Shown here piece by piece: positions 38,474 to 49,675 of a stretch of 64,000 nt of DNA; positions within the stretch are counted from its first letter, which is position 1; each line of letters begins with the position of its first letter. The notes beneath the pieces were generated by a model. The model was not told the DNA's origin. It did not search any database and saw only the letters and a program-made list of their open reading frames with translations. The stretch spans positions 36,695,288 to 36,759,287 of the forward strand of contig OV884015.1 of assembly GCA_930367205.1 (NCBI GenBank), given 5' to 3'. The stretch is from Acanthosoma haemorrhoidale (Eukaryota > Arthropoda > Insecta > Hemiptera > Acanthosomatidae). The translations under genes were made by a program, and so were the position numbers.

Positions 38474-41400
38474 ATGTCTTTTAACAATAACAAAAAAGTA
38501 TTTTATAAACCCTCATATTCTGACCATCAAAAGGTAACCTGATTCTCAGTTATTTTGGAAAAAGGCAAAACACACCAAAAAAAGAAAAACATTTTATTAA
38601 TAAAACAAAGATAATGCTTCCCACTTATATTGGGTTGGTATTAAAACAGCGGACTTCATCAATTGATTCACATGTTTAAATTAAAAGACAATATTTATAT
38701 AATAATAAGAAATGTAAATATTTGAACTAAACAAATTTATGCTGAAATGCTCAAACATCGGAAAATTGAAGAATATTAGAAGAAAAAAAAATAATACAAG
38801 TTACTGAACATGTCATGTAAATTAAATTAAATACATTTAAATAATTTGAGTATAAATAAGCAATGATAAATTTAAAATAATTTCAAAATTAGCTAGTTGA
38901 CTTAATTGCAATGATGAAAAAAATAATCTACATATTGGGAAAAATATGTAAAATACTGGGAGAAGTTATAGATTCAAATTCACTGGTGTTATACTCAAAT
39001 TATACATAATTAGTAATTAATTTTTAAATGTTTATTTTTCTGTTTCCAGGATAAACAAAATCTTACCTCATATGAACTATGGAAGCAATCTAAGACCTCT
39101 GAAGTTCATAATTTTAGCAATAGCAGAAATCAAAGGGAAAATTATACAACTATTCAGACACAAGTTACTGCTGGAGTATTACTTAATAATTTGGTAAAGA
39201 TGTTTATTATATTAATTTATAATTTTATTATGTGCTGGTTGTAATGTTTTTTACATATTTCATAATAATTTTTAATAATGATATATTATCTGACAGAAAC
39301 AAAAAAATAAAGGAGTGCCATTCGATCAGTGGAAGAAAAATAAGACATTAGAGCTCCAGAAGTACATTACATTTGTGACAAAACTAAACAGTGCTATACT
39401 TTCAGTTGACAATGAGCTAAAGATTGCAAATAAAGAAGCAGTTTCAAAATGGCTAAGGGAAAAAAATATTGAAGTAATAAATCTTTTATATTAGTAAACA
39501 TTTTTACATTGTAATTACCTTCTGCTTGAAATCAATACTTATAATGTGTTTAGGCAGAAAAAAGAAATCAAGCATTAAAAAATCACCAAGTCCAACAACA
39601 CATAGCAGAAGAGGGATTTACTAAATTGAAAGAAAAAACATCTAAAAAAGCTTTCAAAGCTTGGTTACAGACAAAATATAAAGAAATTGAAGGTAAACAA
39701 TTGAATTGTATTTTATTTAATTTGTAATATAATTATTAAAACAAGTTACTCAGCTATCAAAGCAAGAGTACCACCCTCACCAAAACCAAAACCTAATGAA
39801 CTAACCATATTATATTGGTTCCTATCTCTTGAATTTCCATTCCCACCTCCCTGGTGAGCCCAATCCCTATGTGATCTATTCTCCCACCTCTTCCCTGGCA
39901 ATCCAGAAAGACACCTAAGGGAAATATGAAAAAATGACCTCCTACAAAACAATCATCATTTACCAATTGATTTCATGAATTTACAAGTGAAGTGGATTAC
40001 ACTAATGAACTTTTTTCCTCAAAAGCAAGAAGACTGAAAACTCAATGTAACGACCGCTAACTACATAAGATAAATCACCCTATACTCTATTGTATATATA
40101 TTGTAAATTGGTTATAATATGTCGTAAATTAATGTAAACAAATGTATATAATATTACCTAACCATAAGTCATATCAGTGTAAATATTGTAAACAATAAAA
40201 GACGCAGCTGCAAAAAACTAGTCAGAGGCCCCTGCAGAGGGAGTCAGGTAGCTCCAGGGGCTGGGTGGGTACTGGTCTAGAACAGTCAAATGTCACCCAA
40301 CCCTGCAATTTGGTTAGTCAGAATAAAACCTCGCCCTATTGGCTGAACGCGATTGGCCAGAATAAAACCCCAGCCCGTTGGCTGCTTGGGGCTATATATA
40401 CCCCCTAGTTATAGCCGATAATTCATTCTAACTACGGCTCTCTGGACTGGAACTTGCAGCTGCACTGATGTTTCTAGATTTGGCTGTCTCATTTATGAAA
40501 ACCTCTGCATCTCTCTTTCCTAACCTCGCTATGTTTTAGTCTGGCTTTGTCAGACCCCACACTTTCCTAGTGGGATTTTCTGCCTTTGTCTCGCTAAAAC
40601 TAGCACCTCCTTGGAAGAGATTTGTTCCTTGCGGACGACGGTCACCTGGGGCCCTACAAACTTTACCTAGTAGTAATGGGTAGTCTCCCCCAGTGATCCA
40701 GACTGCCTCTCTCCGGTTCACACTCGCCTTTGGGATCCGGACAGTTTTCGCCTACCCTCAGACACCGAGTGTGAATTCGTGGTCATTCCAAGACCAGATA
40801 AACTACCGACAATACTCTTATACCTCTTCTCCTGAACACAGTGCACTGTCGGGGCACATACCTATCAGATATGGAGTCAGATAGTACAGTAGAAAGACCC
40901 GTCATGAAGCCATTGTCCAGGTCATAGCCTAATCAACCCTCACTTCGTCACTAGGGCTAGGGTAACTAGGCACCCCCTCGTGACAAGCCGACACCCAAAG
41001 TCGTTGATTTCTTTGTACATATTTCAATAAATATGTACGATATTGAAGACTCGTCCAATTTGTAGTATTTTTTGGTAGGCATCAAGCATTTCTCATGATA
41101 CATGAATACTAATTAAACTGATGATGTGCTTAAGCTGGACATTCCCTCGCCAAAACCTAGTGAACTAACCATCTCATATCAATAGAGCCATCTTTTCTGT
41201 CTCACTTCCAAATTTATAGGACTGTTTGCTATGGAGTCTGATAACACTCATGGATATTGATGCTACCTTTTGACAGATCTGTGAACCTTCTCTTCTGAAT
41301 TAAATATTAAATGATCTTCAGATTCATATTACTATTTAATAATTTAAAATATCCCGATATTTTAGATAAAAATCACTCTGTTATTGAATTTTAGAGAAGA

Positions 41401-41534
41401 AAAGAAAAAGGCTGTTAGAAGAATATAGTAGTGAGATGTTAATCTCAAAAGTAAAAGAGTACAACAAAAAAGCTAGAAAAGAGTGGCTACGTAAAGTAAT
41501 GTCAAGAAACTCACAAAGAAGTTTCCTTGCATAG
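38474..41534 (+). CDS. Small charged coiled-coil protein, CCDC34/MAP9-like, 5 exons
   Basis: Exons 38474-38533, 39050-39193, 39297-39473, 39554-39692 and 41395-41534 join in phase across GT-AG introns to give 660 nt, 219 aa plus stop. The product is strongly basic and rich in Lys/Glu/Gln. It has spaced aromatic motifs of the form WLREKN, AWLQTKYKE and EWLRKVM alternating with long helical charged runs, a pattern seen in CCDC34- and MAP9-type ciliary or microtubule-associated proteins; that assignment rests on pattern only. The first exon (MSFNNNKKVFYKPSYSDHQK) ends in AAG|GTAACC and is the least certain part. Intron 4 (39693-41394) is the longest because a probable solo LTR sits in it; the other introns are 80 to 516 bp. 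An ATTAAA about 70 bp after the stop may serve as the poly(A) signal. Codon structure and splice sites make it a credible gene; function is unassigned. Confidence 0.7.
40046..41081 (+). mobile_element. Probable solo LTR inside intron 4 of the coiled-coil gene
   Basis: Starts TGTAACGACC and ends GGTAGGCA (TG...CA), flanked on both sides by TCAA (40042-40045 and 41082-41085) as a 4-bp target duplication, which suits Ty3/Gypsy elements. Inside is a textbook core promoter: TATATATA at 40393-40400 and initiator TCATTC with A at 40425. Two ATTGG boxes sit in an imperfect tandem repeat of about 38 bp upstream (about 40318-40390), and AATAAA lies at 41026-41031. No coding sequence lies inside. It is GC-richer than the surrounding intron and in the sense orientation of the host gene. 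A diverged relative at 53.0-53.26 kb also ends in TAGGCATCAAG, so the right boundary could extend a few bases further. Confidence 0.65.
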
Positions 41535-43050
41535 GATTATATTATAATTTGTTAAATATTGTCGTTGAATTATCAACAATTTATTTCTGTAATATAATCT
41601 TATGAAATTAAAATTCTTTTTATGCCCCATCTACACACACCTACCTAGGTAAATATGGTTTTTACATTTATTTATCGTATAGTTTTATTTATACTCTAGC
41701 ACTCAGCCAGGAACTGTTGGCAGTCAGTTTATTGATGAATAAATTTATCACCTACTTAGATTTGAGAAATATTAATGAAATGATTTAACTTATTATTGGG
41801 CTCATTGTGATATTATTGTTGGTGTTATTATTTCAACAACAATAAGTTCTGAAATCAAAACAAAATTAAATAAGAAACACTGTCTGTTTAAGAGGAGTCT
41901 ATGACCAAGTCAGCGAGGGGATATTTTCAGCCCTCTGTTAATCGCCACTGTGCTGGAAGACATATTCAAGGGTGATGGAGAAGGAAGAAGAATTTCCTTG
42001 GAATTACAAAGCTGATGGTTAATGGATTGGTAGGTATCCAAATTATCAATTGTAATTTACCAGTCTGCCTGCATTTTCCAAGTGTGTACAAATTATTAAA
42101 TTAACCAATCTGAAACCTTAAAGACATCCCACAAAATATAGAAAAATGTTGTTTAATCAGTTGAAATACAATAATGGGAAGTACAAATATATATAATGGA
42201 GATTTAATAAATAAAATTATTTTACACACTCATTTTATAAATATTTAAAAAAATGACGTGCCTTCATATAATTATATCTCCAAATTTTTTCTTCCTACTT
42301 TTCTCATAGATGGAATAGTTTTATTAGCTGTTAATTTATAAGTCTCTGTGACAGATTCGTCTTAATCTTTAATCAGTATTGTGATAAATGAATGGTACAG
42401 GAAAGCTTGTTTTTATGGGTATTGTGTGTATTTGTTTAAACAATTTATCATTTTGTATTGTCGTCGGCGGAGACGAGGAGGGGTACAGAGCGTGCGATAA
42501 TCTGCCATAAACGGCCTAATGGAGCGCATAATCCACTCGTGATAAAGATTCCCAGTACACCTGTTCTCTGTCTAGATGCTCGCTCACTACAAAAGATCTC
42601 GTGAGCGTACAAATTGTCGAGCCGAGGGGTGATAGGAGTTTTTTAACAGGGTTAAATATTACAATAGATGTTTACTAGGCGGGGATGTGGGAGTCTCATT
42701 GTGCTCCTAACAACTCACTCACTGGATCTTTTCCTCGTTCCACTCTTTCGCTAATGTTCACGGCCACTGATAACAAAACGCCCTAATATTTTATCTTTCT
42801 TCCCCAGCACGCAACTCCCCTATTGAAGGAGCATAATGTGTATACCAGTAGATTCCACTATGGAAAATTATTGGGGATTATTACACAGATATATTATGAT
42901 ATGATAATCTCACAAAAAGTTTCTCGATGCATTGCGTTTGTTTATAAGCAGCTCATATGAATATAAACTGGCTGATGATTTTATTCTGTTATTTATTGAT
43001 CATAAAACATTTTTATTATTTATTACTTAATTTGAACAAAACAACATGAA
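41535..43050. other. Gene-free stretch with a GC-richer island
   Basis: Mostly AT-rich; 42465-42800 is a CpG-richer island. No gene recognised. Confidence 0.4.
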
Positions 43051-43055
43051 TTGCT

Positions 43056-43145
43056 TGATGATGGACTGAATGAGTCCGAAACGTCGCATTTATTGTATGA
43101 ATGTAAAATAAAAATCGATTCAGAAGGATATTGTGCACAAGTTGT
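43056..43145 (+). repeat. Penelope-like element tail with hammerhead-like motif
   Basis: TTGATGATGGAC, a 7-base loop, then GTCCGAAACGTC (about 43056-43087) has the order of a hammerhead core: CUGAUGA-like box, stem II GGAC/GTCC, and GAAAC. A downstream segment reads AATAAAAATCGATTC then ATATTGTGCAC. Penelope-like retroelements carry hammerheads with such tails. The first core base is T instead of C, so activity is doubtful. Confidence 0.4.
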
Positions 43146-44829
43146 GATATTCAACATGATTAATAATTAATTAATTAGTTGGCATGATATCTTAGTATAG
43201 TTTCATTTAAGAGGGACGATGCTCTGTATGAAAGGTTTACTTGCTAAAAATAGAAGCAGCCCGATGAAAAATGATAAAGGGTCGTCAAATTTATTGCCAC
43301 TCTAATTAATAATACGTGATGTGCTATAGTTACAAAGTCATTAATACTTTCATCGAAATGTGTACTAGATTTTTTCGCAACCCGAGTTTTACATAGAGGA
43401 GTGGTATTGTTCATGGAGTTTTACTCGATGCTATTAAAATGCTAAAAATAAAAGCAACACCATGAATTTTTTCGCTTCAATTATGAACTAAATGGTATTT
43501 ATGAAAACTAAATAAAGATAGTATACAGTAAAGGGTCGCCATCGAGAGGATGCTTGAGTTCCTTAACTGATCTTAAGTAAAATTAAACAATTATGAAAAT
43601 CAAGAATTTAATAAAAATTAAATTTTTCCACGAATAAAAATAATTTGTAATAGCTAAATTATCAATAAAAAATAAAAAAGAAGTAATGAAATAGGTTGGA
43701 TCAATTTAAATACGCAACATCTCTTTTTGGTTTGTAACCATATATATTTTTTTAAATACTTTGATTTTTTTTAAACTTTCTGTTATAGTATAACATTTTT
43801 GTGTTATTGTTTTTGACACGCCTAATACATAACATAATATACATAATACATAACATAAACATGGGGAAGAGTTATAAACATAACTTTTTTTAAATTTAAT
43901 TTTATAAAAATAACTGCTATCTGCTGTAATAAGCCAATAGGCCTTTGAGATAACTCTATAAGATAATTATACATTAAATATGACCGATTCTGGCTGGGTC
44001 TTGTATTTTAACAGAAAATAATCAGTATATTTCGATGTATAGTGCTATTGACCATTCAAATTTTAGATAAGCTGAATAATTTTGCAATGGCTATTATAGA
44101 ATTGCATACGAATTAACAGACAGACATAATACGTTCGCAACATACTTATACCCTCTCCTAATTAACATAAAAAAACTGATGGTTAATGTTTTTCTTTGGC
44201 TGTTATGAATTAGTAATTGCCCTCTACCAGATATCAAACCATAGAGATACAATTTGTCACTCTAATAGCTTTAGGACAAGAAAGGAAAATCAAAGCGTTT
44301 ATTTTCAAAACTTGTTAATCTGTGGCTAAGTGGCCTCAAAAATATTTTTAAATTTTATTTATTTTCCGCTGACTATAATTTTACTTTACTGTAGCAGCTA
44401 ATTAGTAGCTAATTTTTCGGCTGACTGTAGATTTCCTGTTTTCTTTTTTTTAGAATTCCAATTGGTCACTCTATCGTTTGATAACCTCTACAACTGATTA
44501 AGGGTACGCCAAATCGATAATACATAGCAGCCAAAGCATACAGTTATCATGACAAAGTCGTCAGTGTTTCTGTGCTAAAAAATTAAATTTTTTAAAGCTT
44601 TTTTTAAACATATTTAAACACGCCGTTCAACCAAAAGGGTGTTGAAAGTATCCAAGTCCGGGAGAAAGCAGGGGTAGGGCACCTACTTGATTATCTCAAA
44701 TAATTTTTTGAATTTAAACATTGTAAATATCAGTTCAAGAATGTAAGGTATATTAACATCATCGTTATCAAGGGTTTTGTTGCTGACATAACAAGGGGCA
44801 TTGACTACTGGTCTCAGGACTTTTGATTG
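43146..44829. other. Gene-free AT-rich stretch
   Basis: No gene or repeat recognised. Confidence 0.4.
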
Positions 44830-45097
44830 AAAGGATTGGGTAACGCTTGATGTTCTACTTTTTTGCTGTCCCCCATAGCTCTATTCCGAATAAATGTCCA
44901 GATTAGCTTTAGTATAACTTTGTAAATTAGTAATTTATTTTCTATTGAGAGATGCGGTGTCCTTCGGAGTAGTCTGTAAAGATGTCCAAAGTGTCTGTTT
45001 AGTAATTGTCTTTTTATCCTCGTGTGTGTGTTCCATGTCAGCCTTTTGTCGAGATGGAAGCCTACGGTATTTAGATACGGTTACGGTTATTGCCTCG
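44830..45097 (-). pseudogene. Jockey-like ORF2 relic (C-terminal part)
   Basis: On the minus strand one open frame reads VGFHLDKRLTWNTHTRIKR, then LYRLLRRTPHLSIENKLLIY and KVILKLIWTF. This is the conserved stretch directly after the RT catalytic domain of jockey-clade elements. Neither the rest of ORF2 nor a tail is visible, and it is not close to family A or B. Confidence 0.75.
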
Positions 45098-46160
45098 GAT
45101 ACAGGAAGAGGAATGGGATTTAAAAAATATAGTGGACAGGACTAGCGGCAGAGGGTAAAGGTAATGTGGGAACTTTTTGCTTCATTTATTAGTGTAAGCA
45201 AAAAATCACTATTTGGTTTAATTAACTTTAGGCAATCCTGTAGGGGCATGAGAGTTTATTCAATGGTGTGTTAACTAGTCGAGCTTAAGGCCTCACAAGT
45301 GTGGCTAGTATTCAATTCAAACGAATGTCACCAGCCTATGCCAAACTTATCTTTCTTGATCGCACCACTTGCCAAGAACCTTACATCTAAGAGCACGTCT
45401 AGCTGCTCATTTTACCTATAACAGGTCATCAGTTAATATAGCGACTTTATTTTATTCAATTACGTTAATACAACTTTTTGAGCAAGTTTCTTGGTCTGTA
45501 ACTTCCTTAAATCACAGGCTAGAACACCCCTAGCTGACATATCCGTCACATATACACACTATGTACCTGCATCCAAAATGTATCATCTCCAACAACGGTC
45601 CATAGATGGTCATTTCCATCGAAAATGACTACGTAGAAGCAGTATCTGTCCTCTTGGCTTCGTTTAAATGTTTGTGCGGTAGTCATTTAGTATAAACTAA
45701 TCTTTGTTAAACTATATTGATATACGTGCAACAGCCGGATAGAAGATCTCAGAACAATCTATGAAGATGTGAATTTTCCGGTTAATCAAGAAGCATGAAT
45801 TCCACGGGCTGCCGTGTGGTTGAACCAGATGCAATCCGTGCTTCAGGACATCATATATAAGTTCAAAACTTGCTGTGGCGAGTAGGTTTTGAGGGAGGCA
45901 GATTGCATCTGCAACTGGAGGTTATCAGTCCAGGATAATGGAGGGAGCTCAGTAATTGTTCGATGCACCTACAGGAGAAGAATTCTTATATATTTAAACA
46001 AACACTCCGCAGACTCTCCACGGTGATATTTATTAATGAAAACATTATCATTTTATAAGGCAGCAATTCGAAAAAAAAACAGCTAAACAACTTGGTTTTT
46101 ATATTCAGGTATATCTCAAACCTTTCAGAATCAAACTTTCTTAAGGTACTAAATCATAAA
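45098..46160. other. Gene-free stretch
   Basis: Mixed composition with no recognisable gene, RNA or repeat. Confidence 0.35.
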
Positions 46161-46163
46161 GCT

Positions 46164-47086
46164 AATGGGTTGCCAAGAAAGTAATTTTGGTTTGCACCAG
46201 TAGATAGCGTTATATTTGTTTCGTTATTCTTTTGTTACCGTTAGAATTTTTTTCTTTTGAGATTTGGTAGTCAATACCTGTAGGCTGCTATAGAAAATGT
46301 AATTTTCTTAATAATCCGTGTAATTTTGTTTACGACTTTCAGTTTTAACATGGAGTGCAAAAATAAACATTTTCAATACATTTTACTTTTTTATTTTCGT
46401 AAAGGCAAGAAAGCGGCTGAGGCTCACAAAGAGATGTGCGAAGTTTATGGCGTTGATTGTTTAACAGAAAGCACGGGTCAGAATCGGTTTAAAACATTTC
46501 GTTCTGGAGATTTTTCACTGAAAGATGACCATCGTTCTGGTCGACCTTTTGAAGTTGATGATAACAAAATGAAAGCCATAATTGAATCGAATCGTCATAT
46601 AACTGTGCGAGAGATTGGAAAACAGTTAAATGTATCACACACCACCATTGAGAATCATATAAAACGTCTTGGACTAGTTAAAAAGCTCGATGTTTGGGGG
46701 AAGCACGACAGTGGGAGGCCTCACACATCTTAAGCAACACGTACGAAACTATTGGAGCCTGGTTGGGAAGCGATGTCGCATCCCCCATACATCCCTATTT
46801 TCCACCATCGGATTATCATCTATTTAGAAGTTTACAAAACTTCTTAAATGGTAAAAATTTCAGTAATAACGATGACCTCAAATCTCACTTGGTTGAGTTT
46901 TTTTGCTGATAAGGACCAGAAGTTCAATGAAGTTCTATTCTGATCATGAAGTTACCAGAAATATGGCAAAAAGTCATCGAACAGAATGGAAGATATTTGA
47001 CTGATTAAAGTTTATTTTTTGTATAGAAAAAATTAAGTTTTATTTCACACAAAAAAACAGAAATTACTTTCTTGCCAACCTCAATA
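46164..47086 (+). mobile_element. Internally deleted mariner with both terminal repeats
   Basis: Terminal inverted repeats GGTTGCCAAGAAAGTAATTT (46168-46187) and its near-perfect complement (47061-47080, one mismatch) are flanked by TA at 46164-46165 and 47085-47086, the mariner target. The transposase opens with MECKNKHFQYILLFYFRKGK at 46350 and includes the helix-turn-helix domains through ITVREIGKQLNVSHTTIENH. It then jumps from KLDVW straight to GRPHTS near the second catalytic site, so the region with the first catalytic Asp is deleted. The tail (PPSDYHLFRSLQNFLNGKNF) is in a shifted frame. Catalytically dead; it could be mobilised only in trans. Confidence 0.88.
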
Positions 47087-49675
47087 GTTCTGATAAGGAT
47101 TGAACAAGTAATTCGTGCGTTGAGAGATTGGTAAATATGTTTCAGTCGCAATGTGAAAGAGATCTGTTGCGCAGGATACAACAGATAACAAGAATAGAGG
47201 TTAGTTGTAGGTTTTTAGTTTAGGCTTTCATGTGGTCATTTTAGTTTTTATGTATTAATTGTGTTTAGTTTAGAGGTGCTCTGGTGATAAGCGACTATAT
47301 GAATATAAAATGAAATAAAGGAATTCATTCTCCCTCTCTCTCAAAAAAAAAGTATACTATAAGCTTGTTAACAGAACTGCCTTCATTCAACGACTAAACC
47401 ATTCTCTTTATGAAGTTTTAAATTTAAGTTCATTAGTGAGTAATTCAAGATGAAATTTCAGTAGCTGCTGAACACAGTAACAGGATAAATATTGTGGAGA
47501 GACCGAGGAGGGCTTATTTAAATATTATCCATCCGCAATACTAACCAAATAATAATAAATAGAATTTTTACGTATCTTTCCTTGTGTGAATTCGTAATCT
47601 GGTCTTTATACATTCACAACGGGGAAAAGATTTGGATTAAACGGAAGCATCATTCAGAACTTTTCCTGCTAACAATTATATTGAAATCCATATTTTCCTT
47701 TGTGCTTCGCTGAACAGAACGCTTCAAATGATCCCTTCAAGCAGAACAGGCAAGAATAACCCCCTCCCCTCCCTACAATGAGAAATTTTCGTTAGTCGAA
47801 GGAGAGGTGGATTTTCATTAGGGTGAATTCACGGATGACCAGAGAGCGCGAAGAAGTAATCCAGGAGGTTCTGTATAAAGAGCTGCATAAGTAGCCAGGG
47901 CAATCACACTTCTCTCTTCTTCTCCGATTGTTTTCTATATCTTCTCCCCGTCTCTGGGTATCGATCCACCTCCTTTTTCCATTCTTAAAAATCTTTAATT
48001 ACAAGGGATCGGTTTGGGAGTGATTGTTTAGACCATTCAAAGTTCAGAAGCATTTAATTAATTTTTTTTATTTACATCATTTTTGAACAATATTTGTGGC
48101 AATATATATGTATATTAATGTTCTTTATAACTTATGCTTTAATTATACACTAACAATTATCTAAATATATATTAATTTTAAATACATGGGTGTAAAGAAT
48201 GCAAGATCTTATACTACTATCCAATTGTATTTAAGGAACATTGTACTATTTAAATAATAACGTTAATATATTCAACGTATGATACGTCTTTGATAATATA
48301 AAAACATTTCCTTGCAATAATTAGTGAACTAGTTAGTCTTTTGAATATCAAGCAAGAGGTAGAAAAGTTTAATTATGTAAAATAAAAAACAAAATCGTGT
48401 TTGAATACCTTGTGGTTTTAGGTGAGATCCTTTATATAAATAAGTTACCCCAATCTTATAACATTGTGCAAAATTTTTGTCATAAACGTTTTGGTGTCGT
48501 AATTAAAACAACCTAATGACGTTTTCAGTTGTATAATTTTATTTAATTAACTAATAAATATTGTTGATTACCTGTACTTAACATAATCGACTAGGTTTTA
48601 GTCCGTTTAAGCTCAGAATAAACTGGAGTAGTTCGCAGTTTAACGTGTCGAAGTGGGTTTCGCGGGGGGAATCCCAGCCGTCCTAAAAACATTCGTGTAT
48701 AAAGTAATGACAACTTGTATAAAAAGCCGATCAACTTTTTTAGTTTAGTCTATCCTTGTTACGATTACCTAACCCAAGTTAAAACATACCATCTCGTTGT
48801 ATATTTTTTTTTATCTTTGGCAAATTAGCTCAATAGGTAACTTAAAAAAACAACACACAAATTGGTGCTATAGCAATAGGAAGATAGGGAACTTCAATAT
48901 AAATTTACATTTACAATTACAGAAACAATTATGTGTTTAATTTGCTGACTTGTTTGAAGTATTTTAAGTTTTAATCTGGTTGAACAAAAACGTTTAATTG
49001 GATAAATAATTATTTCCGGAAAATTCAAATTCAAATAGTTGTTAATTGAAAAGTGATTTCGGGACAGTATTTCCTTCCAATTTTATATGGGAAGGTTGCA
49101 ATCTTTTGATGTTAAACATTGTGTTCTATCAATATGGTGTCAGACTAAACAGTATAATACATAAAGGAAGCTATCAGAAAAAAACACGCGATGATGATAA
49201 AATTTGACCTATCAAAAGGACAAAAGATAAAAAGGGAAGGTTTCATATTCTGACTGACATTATTTTTTCTATTTAACCAATAGATATAACAACAATTTAA
49301 TAATTTTGTCATCAATTAACCAAACAACGAATTGAATAAAATACTTATGCTATAGATTCAAAAAAAAATTGAAAGGAATAATCATTTAGTTTCATTGATA
49401 TTAGCAACTATTTTCAGTGCCTAAAAGATAATACTATCGGTACAGAAAGTTGTAAAATAGAGGAAATTTTAACTAAAAATATAGCGAAACATATAGACAC
49501 ACCAGTAGAAGAAGGCCTATTGCTTTGACCTAGGGAAATATATCAACAATAAAAATCATGTTGATTTCCCTCATAATAGTGTTAAAATTTGAATAAATAA
49601 CAAACTGATTAGCTATATAAATATTTTCGATATAATATAAAACTAAAATAAAGCTTAACTATCTATTATGTACAA
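47087..49675. other. Gene-free stretch downstream of the rough-like gene
   Basis: AT-rich, except 47690-47960, which is GC-richer. The 3' UTR of the rough-like gene should run leftward from 49675, but no consensus AATAAA was seen on the minus strand within about 150 bp. Confidence 0.35.
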
